This document shows positions 1 to 11,894 of a DNA stretch of 64,000 nt, piece by piece. Source of the stretch: Haematobia irritans (lineage: Eukaryota; Arthropoda; Insecta; Diptera; Muscidae); NCBI RefSeq assembly GCF_050003625.1, contig NC_134400.1, positions 64,841,011 through 64,905,010 on the forward strand, in the 5' to 3' direction. A model generated the notes under the pieces. That model was given only the letters and a program-made list of their open reading frames with translations. It did no database searches and had not been told where the DNA came from. Position 1 is the stretch's first letter. Every line of letters begins with the position of its first letter. The position numbers were made by a program, and so were the translations under genes.

Positions 1-430
1 TGTACTGTTGATAAAGGTAAAATTTTAAGGCAATATAGCAGTAGAACCTAACGTTCCAATTTTTTTGCAGGCATGTCGAGTTCGAAGATGGGTCATACCG
101 GACAATTTTGATAAATAGCACCTACATATAAACCCATCTTCCGATTTGTTTTAAGAAGTTTTTTTTTTATAAATACATATTCTGGTGTTATCTACCCATA
201 TTTTGATGTGGTCTCGATATAGTCTTGTGTCGTATTTTAATTTATTGGCCTGACATTAAAATTTAGAGTTCTTTAGATCCCTGAAATGCTGAGTTTTATC
301 GCCGAGTCGTATCAAAATTGAAAATTAAGGTTCTTTAGGACATATATAAACACATATGGCAAAATAGAATACTTATATCGGTCTATTTTTGGAATCTTAA
401 AAATACAATTGGAATACTGGTAAAATGAGA
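1..430. other. AT-rich sequence, nothing recognised
   Basis: No coding frame, terminal repeat or RNA gene is visible. The only internal structure is a loose repeat of a GTTCTTTAG-type motif near 268 and 330. It may be the body of the hAT-like element whose end lies at 531, but nothing here proves that. Confidence 0.4.
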
Positions 431-531
431 ATTAGGTACACCACCTGGAGTCGACTCTGGAGTCGGAGTCGAGGCTAATAAGAAATGCTGCAGCCGTAGT
501 CGAGCAAAATTGACTCGACTCCACAGCCCTG
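431..531 (-). mobile_element. hAT-like element end (GAGTC-rich terminal repeat)
   Basis: Read on the minus strand, the segment starts CAGGGCTGTGGAGTCGAGTC at 531, which resembles the CAGGG-type ends of hAT elements. Further in it carries repeated GAGTC/GACTC motifs in both orientations. It ends abruptly against an RNase H coding fragment that resumes at 532, as expected for an insertion. The partner end is not found between 1 and 430, so the element is truncated or starts before the window. No 8-bp duplication can be tested. Confidence 0.5.
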
Positions 532-1040
532 CTTTCGACCATATCTGTTTGGTAGGAAAATTTAAAATACAGGACCGCCAACCTTTACAGTGGCTTTTAA
601 GTGTAAAAGAGCCGAATTCAAGACTCGTTAGATGGCGTTTGGAATTTGAAGAATACAACTATGTTATATGGTACAAAAAGGGTTTGCACAATGCAAACGC
701 AGATGCCCTATCTTAAATTATTCTCGAAGTGAATATAGCCGACAGATCAGTGACAGTAGCGATCCCTGAGACAGAATCACCAATAAATATGTTCAAAAAC
801 CAGATAATATTAGACGTTGTAGAATCTGGTTCCCTGAAAACAAAAACAATACAAATCTTCAGCAATCAAAGAAAGACTATAACAGCTAAGAATTATGATG
901 AATGAACTCTATTGACAATAGTAAATAACCACTTCAGTCCGATTAGAACAAATGCCATAATTATACAAAATAACGATTAATATTACAAATTCCATCACGT
1001 AATTCAAACCCACTTTAGCGACAATCAAAATTTCAAAGTT
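532..1040 (+). pseudogene. Errantivirus-like pol remnant: end of RNase H plus linker
   Basis: The frame at 532-716 matches the C-terminal half of a Ty3/Gypsy RNase H: a DRQPLQWL box, an RLVRWRLEFEEY stretch and the closing NADALS motif. RNase H removes template RNA during reverse transcription. The frame then stops. From about 760 to 900 other frames carry a linker resembling the one in the env-bearing element at 42034-43240 (an N-x-F-x-NQII core). That places this fragment in the 17.6/297/gypsy group. RT itself is missing upstream, replaced by the hAT-like end. Confidence 0.7.
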
Positions 1041-1616
1041 GTGAGGTGTCGTCAGTTACTGAAAGATATATCAGACGAGGACGAATTAACTAGGATTATA
1101 AATAACGAACATTTAAGGAACAATCACAGGGGAATAAATGAGAATTTCCTCCAACTGAAGTTTGGTATATACCATCCGAAACTTAAAAAACGAGTAACCA
1201 AACTCATAAATAACTGCCAGATCTGTAATAAGGAAAAGTACGTTTGAAATCCTCCAAAAATTCTTTACAAACTGACATAAACTCCTATAAAACCTTCCGA
1301 AATCGTCCACATTGACGTGTTTTACACACTAGAAAAGAAAATGTTGCTAACATTCCTAGACAAATTTTCTAAGTACTCCCAGGCATTCTTGATAGACAAT
1401 ACGACTTGGACAGAATTCCGTTCGAAACTAATTCAATATATCAGTATTATGGGAAAAATGATGAATTTTATAAAAGAAATACGGGAGCAAAAACCACTCG
1501 AAATGTCGTGTGCTAAACCGGACGATGACGATTTATCAATCAAATGGGCTAAAAACTAGAAACCCCATGTGAAAATGAAAAAGAAATTTGATGACATAAA
1601 GAGAGCGAAAGCGATA
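1041..1616 (+). pseudogene. Errantivirus-like integrase remnant, cut by the gap
   Basis: The frame at 1041-1247 carries the integrase H2C2 zinc-binding module (His pair around HLRNNHRG, then CQICNK). After a stop, the region around 1306-1430 encodes the start of the catalytic core (HIDVF, then LTFLDKFSKYSQAF), where the aspartate of HIDVF is the first catalytic Asp. This closely parallels the integrase at 40960-41886. The core then degrades (residues around 1440-1559 no longer resemble integrase) and the sequence runs into the N gap. At least two frame breaks are visible, so no function is expected. Confidence 0.7.
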
Positions 1617-1716
1617 NNNNNNNNNNNNNNNNNNNNNNNNNNNNNNNNNNNNNNNNNNNNNNNNNNNNNNNNNNNNNNNNNNNNNNNNNNNNNNNNNNNN
1701 NNNNNNNNNNNNNNNN
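1617..1716. other. Assembly gap of exactly 100 N
   Basis: One hundred consecutive N bases, the usual placeholder for a gap of unknown size. The sequence right after it is the last 95 bp of a G1 LTR whose complete copy is 609 bp, so at least about 500 bp of LTR is probably missing here. Confidence 0.99.
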
Positions 1717-1811
1717 AAGTCATAGTAAATAAATTGTAGATTACCGTTATTGAAACGAACAGTATTTTAATTGTCGGGTAATTAAAAACGCCTAAATATA
1801 AAAACGTAGCA
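1717..1811 (+). repeat. 3' end of the 5' LTR of G1 copy 1
   Basis: This stretch matches the terminal part of the complete G1 LTR at 29053-29661 read on its coding strand, including a TTTTAATTGTCGGGTAATTA segment. It ends CGTAGCA where the complete copy ends CGTAACA. The gag start codon follows 26 bp later. No standard TGG primer-binding site is obvious in between. Confidence 0.8.
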
Positions 1812-1837
1812 ATACGAAATAACGAAAAAAATCTACA

Positions 1838-3179
1838 ATGAAGTTTAAAGAGCTTCGAGTGGAAGACTTAAAAAAGGAATTAAGCAAACTGGAGCTGTCG
1901 ACAACAGGCAATAAGGCCCAGCTTCAAAAGCGTCTACTGGAAGAGTTTGAACGGCGTAATATGTACATTGCGACGCATGAGTTTGATTATAAGGAAGACA
2001 TTGATGAATCAATACTCGTCAATACCAGCAATGTAGAAACTCCGTCTGTGGCTTCGAGTGTTGTGGATTACACATCAATGCTCAGTGTTTTGAGCAAAAT
2101 GATGGAGGAAAACTCTAAAAAATCATGGATGAGAATTCTAGAAAAATGAAAGAAATTTCTAGAAAAATGGAAGAAAATTCTATAAAATTGCTGAAAGAAA
2201 ATGCCCTACAAATCGAAGCAAGTTCTAGAAAATTGGAAGAAAAATTCGACGAAAATTCTAGAATTCTCAATGAAAAACTACAACAAATTTCTGAAGGCAT
2301 GGAGAAACGTGTGGACCATATAGAAAATCAAATTGTGGAATTGGATAAGAAAGTTCTTTCCGTGGATGAGAAAATTATGGTTCATGATGAGAAGTTTCTG
2401 CACATCGAGAAAAAAATGTCAGAGTTGGAAATTAAAGGTGGTCCAGTGCGCGTCATCGAGGCCTCAAAAATCAAAACTCCTGTTTTCGATGGCTCGACGT
2501 CATTTGATGTCTTCAAATTCCAATTCGAAATGGTTGCTTGTAGAAATTTGTGGAAAGACGATGATAAAGCAATTGAACTTCTATTGGCATTAAATGGTAA
2601 TGCTGCTGATGTGATACAAAGCATTCCCGCTGCTTCTAGAAATAACTATAATGAAGTAATAGCGGCACTTCAATGAAAGTATGGTGGAGAGCACAAGCAG
2701 GACATCTTCAGGATGGAATTAAGAGTTCAGAAGTCAAATAAGGCTCTACAAGACTTTGCAACAGAGGTTGGTGCTTTTGGCATACCCTGGAGAGAATCAT
2801 CCTCTTATAGATCGTATCAAGATTGAGAATTTTGTGAATGGCATTCGAGACCCTGAGATAAAATGTGCAACATATGCCGCACAAAAAGCTACATTCACAG
2901 AAACAGTAACATTTGCACTTGTACAAGAGAGTGCGAGAATGCTGGCACAGCCACAAATGCAGAGTGTATGTAAGGTGGAGACCTATTGTGAAGAATCGAA
3001 ATCCGTGATTGAGTTGATAAAAGAGGCTCTGAGGCAGATAATGCAAGAAATGAAGCAGCAGGCAAATAAATCTAGAATAAAATGCTATAACTGTGATAAG
3101 GTTGGACATCTTTCCGGGAATGTAAAGCGTGGCGTAAAACGTCGGGGTCAATCTCGCCATCTCCATTAAACAATAATCA
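1838..3179 (+). pseudogene. gag: G1 copy 1 Gag with SAP domain, coiled coil and zinc knuckle
   Basis: Gag forms the virus-like particle that packages element RNA. The start at 1838 follows the LTR. Residues about 3-40 look like a SAP DNA-binding motif (regular Leu spacing, GNKAQLQKRL). Then come a charged coiled coil full of SRKxEEN repeats (about 2120-2400), a capsid-like region, and one CCHC knuckle near 3088. Compared with the minus-strand copy at 29673-32006 I see a frame change near 2120, Arg to TGA at 2674-2676, a small deletion near 2768 and a one-base deletion inside the knuckle near 3115. It is a pseudogene, cut at 3180 by a DNA element. Confidence 0.85.
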
Positions 3180-3181
3180 TA

Positions 3182-5216
3182 CACACAAAAAATTTTTTTT
3201 TTGATTTCAATCACGAAAATCGCGGATTCAATCATTTTTTTAATTGAAATGTCTTCAATCACGAAAATGATAGTATCAATCACCCATTTTGATTGAAAAC
3301 CAATACGATTTTCAATTAAAAATTTAATTGACTTTTGTCACGGAATCAATTAATTGTGTGATTGAATCAATTAAAAACGTGATTGATTTTTAACATAAAA
3401 TTCAATCACAGTTTTAATTGAATCAATTAAGATTTTAATTAATTTCGCGACAAAAATCAATCAACTATTTGATTCATTCAATTAAATAATTAATTGAAAT
3501 TGGCTATATATATATTGCGACCCCAAAATCGTATTTAATTTTATTTGAAATAAAAGAAAATGTGTGTTTCTTATAAAACATATTTAATATTTTATTATTT
3601 TTTGAATTATGCAATAGACAAATAAATTTGGTTCTTTTTATTTGTGGTTTGTTCTAACATAACTTACAAATACAATTACATAAATTATATAAATCATAAT
3701 CTTCCTTATAATAATAACCATGTTAGCATGGTCCTTCTAATATGTAGATGCGCCTAGATTTCCAATAAATCAGCAGCCTGTAAGCTAAATTAGTTTTTCT
3801 GAAGTAAACAGAATAATTCGAATTTAATTTTGTTCAATAAAAGTTAATTTTGTTAAACATTACCTGCATAGAATATCAAGTTCAATTATTAGTTCCAGGT
3901 TGCAGATTTATAATCTTCTTTTGCAGTTGTAGTCTTTTAGCATAAAAAGGTGTATTAAGGAGCTCGGTAATTTAATTTTAGTAGCAATTCCTTTCCAAAA
4001 TTTCCGCACATTGAAATCGTCTATTAAAATTTGAACCAATCATAGACAAAAATAATGGGAAAGCAATGTAATATTTGGTATTATATTGATGATACTTTGC
4101 AAATTCTAAAAATAGAAAAAAATATATAAATGGGAAATACATATTTTTATTATTTTCGGATATTTTTCATATTTTTAAATCCAAAAGAAAGAACTTTTTT
4201 ACCATTACATAATTCAGCTCATTAGTTTATATATCAGATATACTGCTCTCTACTTGGGTTCAAACTGAAAAAGGCAGGTAAAACAAAAATACAATTTAAT
4301 GCCAACGCCACTTCGCAAGTTCAAGGTGAATCTTCCAACAAACCCATACCGCTCTTGGTTTTAAGAAAACTAGTAGTGAAAAAAATATAATTTTAAAAGA
4401 TCAATACGGTACCCAATTTTTTGTTGCAAACATATTCTTACATATTTGATAAAATGATGGAGTTGATTGGTCAATTTCACGAAATAAAATTGGTTACTAA
4501 AAGAAATGAATAAAAAATATATTATTTTAGTCAGTTTAATGTAAACAGGCTTCAATGGAAAACGGTATTCACATTTCACAATAAACGTAGATTGTTTTCC
4601 ATTTTTACAATACCACAAAATACAAACACAGGTAATTTCAAATGCGTTCTGTCATATATTTTTTTCAAACCTTTAGCACGTGGCCATTTGTTGTTGCACA
4701 CTTTATTTCAACCCTTTGCTATGATTTGTTGTTGCGTTCAAAATATTCATGTACACATTTTCAATGCAGCAGACAGAATGTCGCCAATCATGTTTTTCAA
4801 TTTACGCGAAAAACAAAAACCCAACCGTTCGTTACAAGTTACTTCTACAGACTGATCTCCCCATCATACATTGTTGAATAAATACCCATTCTCTTGTTCT
4901 CTTTTCGCTCTTTCCATTGCTCAAAATTATTCAATTTCAATCACAAAGGTGATTGGATCAATCACATGTGTAGTTGGAAACGGAAAAAATTTCAATCACG
5001 TTTGTAATTGAAAATTATTTCCGAATTGATTAACAAATTGATTGAATCAATTAATATTTTAATTGGAAACGTTACAAATATCAATCATTTTTTTAATTGG
5101 GTTTTATTCGGATTTGATTAAATAATTAATTGAATCAACTAACATATTAATTGAATCTGTTTCCAAATTCAATTAAGTGTTTAATTGAAAAAATGTTGGT
5201 GATAATTTTTTGTGTG
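3182..5216. mobile_element. TA-flanked DNA element with ATTGATT-rich ends, inside G1 gag
   Basis: The second G1 copy reads straight through this point, which proves an insertion. The ends are inverted repeats, CACACAAAAAATT at 3182 and AATTTTTTGTGTG ending at 5216, flanked by TA (3180-3181 and 5217-5218), as for Tc1/mariner-like elements. About 300 bp at each end is packed with TTCAATCAC, ATTGATT and AATCAATTAA motifs in both orientations. The middle (about 3500-4920) is AT-rich and has no recognisable transposase, so the element is non-autonomous. The superfamily is inferred only from the TA duplication. Confidence 0.75.
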
Positions 5217-5218
5217 TA

Positions 5219-6703
5219 GGAAGGAGACCACAAAGCTAAGCGACTCAAATTTGAATTTTGCGGATAATAGAGAAGGTGGCAAACAAGTTATTGATCAAGC
5301 CTTGACACGACGGCATTGCAATGTAGAAAGCACACGCTACTCGAAGGCTGAACCAAAGGAAACAGTTGTAAATGTCAGGCAGTTACACATCGAATCTGGC
5401 ACAGACTAGTCAACAGAGCAACGTAAAGATCCCATTCTGAGAAAAATTATTTCGGCAAAGGAAGAGAACAAGAAGCCTAGTAAGAAAAACATCGCAGCTG
5501 AAAGTCCACTTATGAAATCATACTGGGCTCAATGGGATAGTTTAGTTCTAGTCAATGGATCCCTGCAACGTAAATGGGAAAGCGAAGAAGGCAAGAGCAG
5601 CCGAAATTTGATCATCGTACCGGATTCCAAAATAAGAGACGTTTTGGCGGAGTTCCATAATGGTCCGAGTGGAGGTCATCTCAAAATAACCAAAACAGCC
5701 GAGAAAGTGAAGCAACGATTCTACTGGGTTGGATGCCAGAAATCAATTGCTGAATGGGTAGCCAATTGCGAGAAATGCATGAAGGCGAAAGGTCCAACAA
5801 GGAAAAGTTGAGGTCCTATGCAAGAGTATAGACCAGGAGCCCCGTTTGGAAGAATAGCAATGGACGTGGCAGGCCCTTTCCCAGTAAGTGATTCTGGAAA
5901 CCGTTATGTCCTTGTGGTCATGGACTACTTCAGCAAATGGCCGGAGGTGTATGCAATTCCAAACCAAGAGGCAAAAACGATTGTGGATGTGGTCAACAAA
6001 AACTGGATATGTCACTACGATTCACTCAGACCAGGGAAGAAATTTTGAATCGGCCATATTCAAAGAGATGTGCGAATCCCTTGGTATCAAGAAAACGAGG
6101 ACTACGTCATTACATCCACAATCCGATGGCATGGTAGAAAGGTTTAATCGCACTCTGGAGGAACATCTTCGAAAAGTAGTGGACAACGGCCAGAAAGACT
6201 GGGACGAGCATATACCAAAGTTTTTGCTGTCCTATAGATCTGCCATTCATGATTCCACCTCTCGAACACCGGCCAATGTTCTATTCGGAACTGAGTTGAA
6301 GTTGCCTGGAGATCTGATATTCGGCGCTAAACCTAATGAGCACGCCATGGAAGAAAACAGAAACGACATCCCAAACACTTTCGGTGAAGTTCACGAATCA
6401 GTGCGCAATAAAATAAAAATGGTCAGCAACAGAATGAAGGCGAGATACGATCGTGCTGTAAATACTGAGGGCTTCCAAGAAGAAGAATTGGTTCTGCTAT
6501 TTAAACCGCAACGAAAGAAAGGATTGTGTCCTAAACTGCAAACACAGTGGGAAGGCCCATACAAAGTCATCAAGAAGATCAATGATGTTGTATGCCGGAT
6601 TCAGAAGGATGACAGCCCTAGATCAAAGATGAAAGTTGTACATCTGGAACGATTGGCTCCTTACGGAACAGGTTCTGTGCTTGTTTGGGACGAGCAGGCT
6701 TAA
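5219..6703 (+). pseudogene. G1 copy 1 integrase region
   Basis: Integrase inserts element cDNA into the genome. This region resumes the gag-integrase frame after the inserted DNA element. It starts with a tail resembling the end of RNase H (ALTRRHCN), then the H2C2 module (HNGPSGGH... CEKCMK, about 5660-5790), the core with MDVAGPF, HSDQG and VERFNR catalytic acidic residues, and a C-terminal basic domain. Lesions relative to the other copy are TGA for Arg at 5809-5811 and a deletion of about 14 bp near 6013. There is no protease and no RT upstream, as in the second copy. The stop TAA at 6701-6703 sits directly before the polypurine tract. Confidence 0.85.
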
Positions 6704-6714
6704 GCGGGAGGCAG
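6704..6714 (+). promoter_or_regulatory. G1 polypurine tract
   Basis: GCGGGAGGCAG lies between the integrase stop codon and the LTR start TGTTACG. Its position and purine content fit the primer for plus-strand DNA synthesis. The second copy has GCGAGAGGCAG at the matching place. Confidence 0.7.
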
Positions 6715-7027
6715 TGTTACGAATTTGATAATTATAGATTTAAGTTTATTTAAATTAGTTTCCGTTAATTTAAGATTTCAAATTGTAACGATAAAATTTC
6801 GTTATCACTTGTTGGAATCATCTATTCATTTTCTAGTACTTTCCTAAATTTATTTTATGTTCTTTTTCATATCGAAATGTTAGTTCTTACTCTCTCATAG
6901 AATAATAACCCCTTTGCTTTGTTATTTTGCATTCTCATTTTATCTCATTGTCTATTGTCATTGTTATTGTTGTAGTAATGCGAGCCTATATCTATGTGAG
7001 TGTATATGTGTTTGGCAGCCACCAGAT
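6715..7027 (+). repeat. G1 copy 1 3' LTR, left part
   Basis: Begins TGTTACGAATTTGATAATT, matching the complete LTR at 29053-29661 with scattered substitutions. It stops after CACCAGAT (7020-7027), where hAT sequence begins. The missing remainder is found at 20981. It contains no coding frame. Confidence 0.9.
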
Positions 7028-7080
7028 CAGTGTTGCCAGGTTAGGGGTTTTCCCCCCAAATTTAGGGGGTTTTGTCACGT

Positions 7081-8744
7081 TGTGATGTATGCTTTTTGAA
7101 CCAGTTGTGAAATGTGTTTTGGGTTGCCTTACTGAGAATTAATCTATCTCAAATCCAGCCCTCGAGTTAGAAACCAACATTATCCAACTCCCACGCATTG
7201 GTAAGACTATGGAATGTCTGTAATTTGCCGGTTCGAACATCAAGCCTAGAGTAGTACAGTGGGAACACCCTGAACTAGAAGTGTCGAGGACGCGGGTTCG
7301 AGGCCGGGATTTTTTATTGATTTTTTTTAATTACTTTTCCTTTCGTATACATTCCTGAGTGCTTATGTATAGATTTTTTTTGTCTTTGTCAAGCTAGTAC
7401 TAAAACGGGATCTCCCTATTATTGCTAATTAAATTCGGAGTTGAGTGTAACTTTGCCGCAAATATTTTTCAATATTCTTTCTACTTTTGGCAGTTGAACG
7501 GCTAGACACGTATTTAAGAAGAAAGAGAAAAAACTATTAATAAACGGCAGCCGTCTGAAAGAAAAGAATTCTTTTGAAAGAATTCAATTAATTGATCCAT
7601 TTGGATCCGTGACATCTACAATTCTATTTAAATTCAATAAAGTGCTGTGACATTTTAAAATTCATAAGACAAATAAAAAAGAGGTATTTATGGAAAAGTT
7701 ATCTTGAACAAATTTCTTTAACCTGACCCATAATCTAGAGTAATCTTTGGGACATTACCATCAATAACCGTGTTCCACAAAGACCCGTAAAAAGAACGAA
7801 TTCCCGGTTGATCCAACATACATAGAGGCTAATTTCAATAGACGAACAGTAAAGGTATTTTTTCTGTAAATATTATCCATTGCTTTTACTGATCTAATTG
7901 CGTTTTTCCCATACCTATTCAAGGAGCTTGGTGCTCCAAAACGACAAAAGGCACTGGCCTTTGTGGAATCATACCATTTATCAAGACTATTTCATCGTAT
8001 TCTCATTCATTCAAAGCCTTATCTGAAAGTAGTATCCAGCAGTGGCAGAGATACTCTGATTTTGTTGAATATTTTATTGGGCTATTTTTGGAATAGTGGT
8101 CGTGTCTCTAAATTTACGTCTCGAGAAGTCCCATCTGGTAGCAGGCAAAGCAAATGTCTACCATAGATTAGAATTATATAACCACCATCATCATAGTGAC
8201 GGAAAACGTAATTCCTACCTGGAAATAAACTATTTTATATATTTTTTGGACTAATGAATCAGATTAAATGCAAAGGTTCCAACAATTAATATAAGAAGGA
8301 GCAAAAATTATACAAGTTTCCATTCGTCTAAGTTAATTTTTTTTATCGATTATCCTAATCAGTAATAATAACTATAACTATCCTAAAGTTTATCGAAATA
8401 TTAAAAAGTTTAGTGTAAGGAAATAATGTTGAATTGAATTTTGCGAACATAGACAGTATTTCTAATTTAATTATTGTTGTTGTTATTAATAACCATACCC
8501 ATAACAATGCAACATCGAACATAGAATTTTAAGAAATTTCATTTTCATTCGAAACTTATTTAAATTTCCTAATGAAAATTTCCCACTTTCCCAATTTTCC
8601 CACTGTCTTCTTTGGTCACATTAGAAAAAAAATTTATTTGCTTTACCATCCTGGTTACAGCCGAGCTATACGAAGGCTATAGTCCTTTTTGTTTTAAGTG
8701 GCTGTTGCTTCGATATGAAAAAATTTTAGCTAACGTACATTATA
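7081..8744 (+). repeat. G2 5' LTR (1,664 bp)
   Basis: Starts TGTGATGTATGC after the ACGT duplication and ends ACATTATA, where the 3' LTR ends ACATTACA. It lacks three segments present in the 3' LTR: about 55 bp lost between CTCAA repeats near 7150, about 280 bp at 8302 and about 560 bp near 8575. It has its own extra 40-odd bp near 8470-8510. A GGTTCGA-type motif at 7300 is probably fortuitous. No coding sequence is recognised. Confidence 0.9.
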
Positions 8745-8751
8745 TAATTAA

Positions 8752-8767
8752 TGGCGCCCAACGTGGG
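8752..8767 (+). promoter_or_regulatory. G2 primer-binding site, tRNA-Lys type
   Basis: TGGCGCCCAACGTGGG begins 8 bp after the LTR end. It is complementary to the 3' end of animal tRNA-Lys(CUU), which I recall as ending CCCACGTTGGGCGCCA. This is where minus-strand synthesis would be primed. Confidence 0.85.
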
Positions 8768-9411
8768 ACCGGAATAAATAAATTTTATTGGTTTTCCTCC
8801 TCCATCCGTGTAATTTTTGTTTTCAACAAATGGTAATTTTCTCTAGAGTTCATCAACATGGAGTTTTGATGTTATTTACAGTGGGACAACCCCGTTAGAA
8901 AATAGCTTCGATAATCTCCCAGGCTTTTCAAACTCCTGATAGTTTCGGGATATTTGACCGGGAATCATTCTCGTAGTCCTTTTTTTTGACAGGTATTGCA
9001 AGGTTGCAAATAACTTCGAATTCTTATTCATATAATTTGTCATCACAATAATACGGAAAATTGGTTTAGATATGGTATCCCGAGTACTATTGGAATTACT
9101 TTAATTTTGCATTTGGTGCATTTTGAAGTCCATGGTAGTTCGGTTTGTTTGGGGAAAAAGTATACTTGTGTGAGAATTTGATTCTATTTTGTCATGGGAA
9201 ATTTTAATGACCATAGCCCAATTTGGATCCAGCTATTAGTTACTTCATTAGCCAGAAGTCTTATATTTTCAACTTTTACAATTTCCCCGTAACGTAAGAA
9301 CAATCATTTTGATGTTGATTTTTTTCTTTTATATATACTGTAATAATTTTTTGTTGTTTTTCATTGAAATCTTAATTTTGGGAATTTTGTCTATTAATGT
9401 AATCTATAATA
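8768..9411 (+). other. G2 untranslated leader
   Basis: About 640 bp between the primer site and the Gag start, AT-rich and without a credible frame. No repeat or hairpin stood out. Confidence 0.6.
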
Positions 9412-11034
9412 ATGACTGAACGAACTCCTCCTCGTCAAACGAATGATGTGGGGGCATCTTCTCTTGCATTGCTTCAACAGGAAAATAAATGTGTCATCTG
9501 TGACGAGGTAATGAATTACGAGACCCAGGAATGTTATGTTATATCAACTTGCGAACATAATTTTTATAGAGCTTGTGTTGAACATTCTCTTTCGACATCT
9601 TCGGAATGTCCGTATTGTAAGTTGCCTCGTACTTTAGCAGATTTGAAAAAAGTTTGCTTAACTCCGAAGGTTGATACGGATATTTCTTCTCAGACTGAAC
9701 GAAACAAAAAAGGACAACCAAACGGCCGTGGCAGGGGTAGGGGGTCGTTTGCTAACCGACCTCACACTAGAAGCTATAGCAAGTCGTTATATACCCAGCA
9801 ATTGAATATGAGTCTCGAAGGAACTACACCGAGTTCTCCGGGTAATCTAATGGATTTTATTGAATATAATTTCCCGTTACGAGATAATTCCTCTTCCCAG
9901 AATCCTGCTCCGAGTAGTCAGAGGACGGGGAGTACTTTGGCCTTAAATCCGAACGAAATTGATTATTCTAGAATCAATAAGATGATAGAGAACAATATTG
10001 TCAAAATTTTCCAGCAATTGCGTATCGGTTCCAATCAATTATCCTTGCAGGCAGAGCCAAATACTACGACCAATAACTTAGCTGCGGGCAATTCCGGTAA
10101 TGGACACGTAGCTTTTGATATGAGTAATCAATTGAATGGTGGTAATTATCGAGCCAGTTCGGTTGACCAATTGTCAATTTTGCGTCCAGAGAAAACAGCT
10201 ACGATGATTCAGAATTGGAACGTCAAGTTTGACGGCCAGTCAAGGGTTATCAGTCGACGAATTTTTGTACAGGATAGAAACACTGACGGAAGAACATTTT
10301 GAAAATAATTTCAATATTAACTGTAAGAATCTCCCGATTCTTTTGGTAGGGAAAGCTAGAGAATGGTATTGGAGATACCATAAACAGGTTACCTCCATTG
10401 AATGGGATTCGTTCTGTGCGGCACTAAAGTGTTAGTACAGGGATATGCGCTCGAGTTATGACATTAGGGAAGAGGTGCGAAATCGTAAGATGAGACCTGG
10501 GGAGACTTTCGAGATTTTTTATGATGCAATTTGTACAATTCTGGACCGACTGGCTCAACCTATGCCAGAAGAAGAGCTGTCGAAATTTTGGTCCGGAATC
10601 TTCGCCCGGAAATTCGACATGAGCTTGTATATGTACCCGTTTTCACAGTCGCTCATCTTAGGAATTTGGTACAGAAACGTGAGAAGCTTTTCGCGGAAGA
10701 ACCGTACCGAAAGGCTGTTCCAGCGAAATCGAGCGTGAGCCAGGATGTGTCGTATCGGCGTAACGTAGCCGAGATAGATAGCCCGCAAGAGGTCCCTCCT
10801 GAAACAATTACCGACAACATCGATGCTATTGCCAATCAGGCAAACAATGTGAAATGTTGGAATTGTGATGAGTTAGGACATTTTTGGGACGATTGTGTCA
10901 CAACTCGTTCCATATTTTGTTACGGATGCGGGTTAAAAGGGGTTTATAAACCGCAATGTACCAAGTGTGCAGCAAAGAGGATTGGCTCTTCAAAAAACTA
11001 TATGCGAACAGATTCACAGGGGACACTTTCATAA
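9412..11034 (+). pseudogene. gag: G2 Gag with N-terminal RING-like finger
   Basis: Residues about 27-69 (9490-9618) have RING spacing: CVIC, then CEH-N-F-Y-R-A-C, then CPYC. The ligand normally His/Cys after the Phe is Tyr, so one zinc site looks incomplete. A Gly/Arg-rich stretch follows (about 9724-9760), then a capsid-like region. Near the end lies a CCHC knuckle (CWNCDELGHFWDDC, 10855-10896) and a second knuckle whose His is replaced by Tyr (CYGCGLKGVYKPQC). RING fingers usually recruit ubiquitin enzymes; a role in Gag is unknown to me. Frames break near 10230-10300 and a TAG lies at 10433-10435, so the gene is broken. Confidence 0.8.
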
Positions 11035-11894
11035 GTGTGCCAGAAAAGGCGATTACAAATTCGATTTATAAAAATTCGATAACAATTTTGAAACGTAAAC
11101 CAGATGATGACACCCATAGTGATAAAGTTCTTTACCCTCTCCGCCCTTATCATGAGCGTTATAGAGATTATCAACGTCGACGTGAACAGATTTTCTCAGT
11201 GGATGCAATTGAGAAATTGAGGGTGAAGAGACTCAGACGCTCGACATTACGAATGAGAACTTATTTTAGAAATCGTAAAGTTACTAGAAACTTTGTAATA
11301 TCCACAATATTTAATAGCCCCACTGATAGAAGATATTACGCTAGGGTCGATTTTTTAGATTTTTTTGAATGCGGCTTGTTAGACACCGGAGCCAATGTTT
11401 CGGGCATTGGATCAGACTTTGCCAAAATCGATTTTTCCAATTATGCCCAATTTTGCCCTTTGAAGTCTCGGGTTAATACAGCCGATGGGACTAGTCAGAG
11501 AACAATAGGATTCTTGAATGTTGATATCAATTTCCGGGGCGAGTACCGACCATTGAAATTACTGATTGTCCCATCAATAACACAGCGATTGATACTTGGA
11601 TTAGATTTTTGGAAGGCCTTTGACCTTGCCCCAGATTTCTTTAACTCCGCGCTAGTGGCTGACCCCTCGAAGGAGTTGTCAGTTTTGGCTTTAATGGGGG
11701 GTGATACAGCGGAGGGAATATCGGTTGATACTATTGACGGGGATCGGAAATATACCTTGACTGCTAGCCAACGGGCTCAATTGAAAGTGATAATAGACTT
11801 GTTTCCGGATTTTTCTAAACAGGGTTGGGTAAAACAACCTTTATTGAACACGAAATCGACGTGGGAGACTCCAAGCCATGGAGCTCTCCCATGA
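10956..11894 (+). pseudogene. G2 protease
   Basis: The aspartic protease cleaves the polyprotein. The active-site box LLDTGANVSGIG is at about 11376-11411 (DTGA at 11382-11393), and the family's closing LILGLDFWKAF lies about 75 residues later. A connector toward RT follows. The frame fails near 11876 in a short tandem duplication of about 25 bp (CCATGGAGCTCTCCCATGAG repeated), after which RT continues in another frame. Confidence 0.85.

Noticed and set aside
2708..3283. Large minus-strand frame of 191 codons
   Set aside because: It is the antisense shadow of G1 gag, and its start lies in the inserted DNA element.
4592..4881. Two overlapping frames of 79-87 codons
   Set aside because: They lie in the non-coding centre of a TA-flanked element, have no recognisable domain, and look like chance frames.
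7200..7310. tRNA-like motifs GGTTCGAAC and GGGTTCGAGG
   Set aside because: They lie in the G2 LTR, recur in its other copies, and lack a matching A box.
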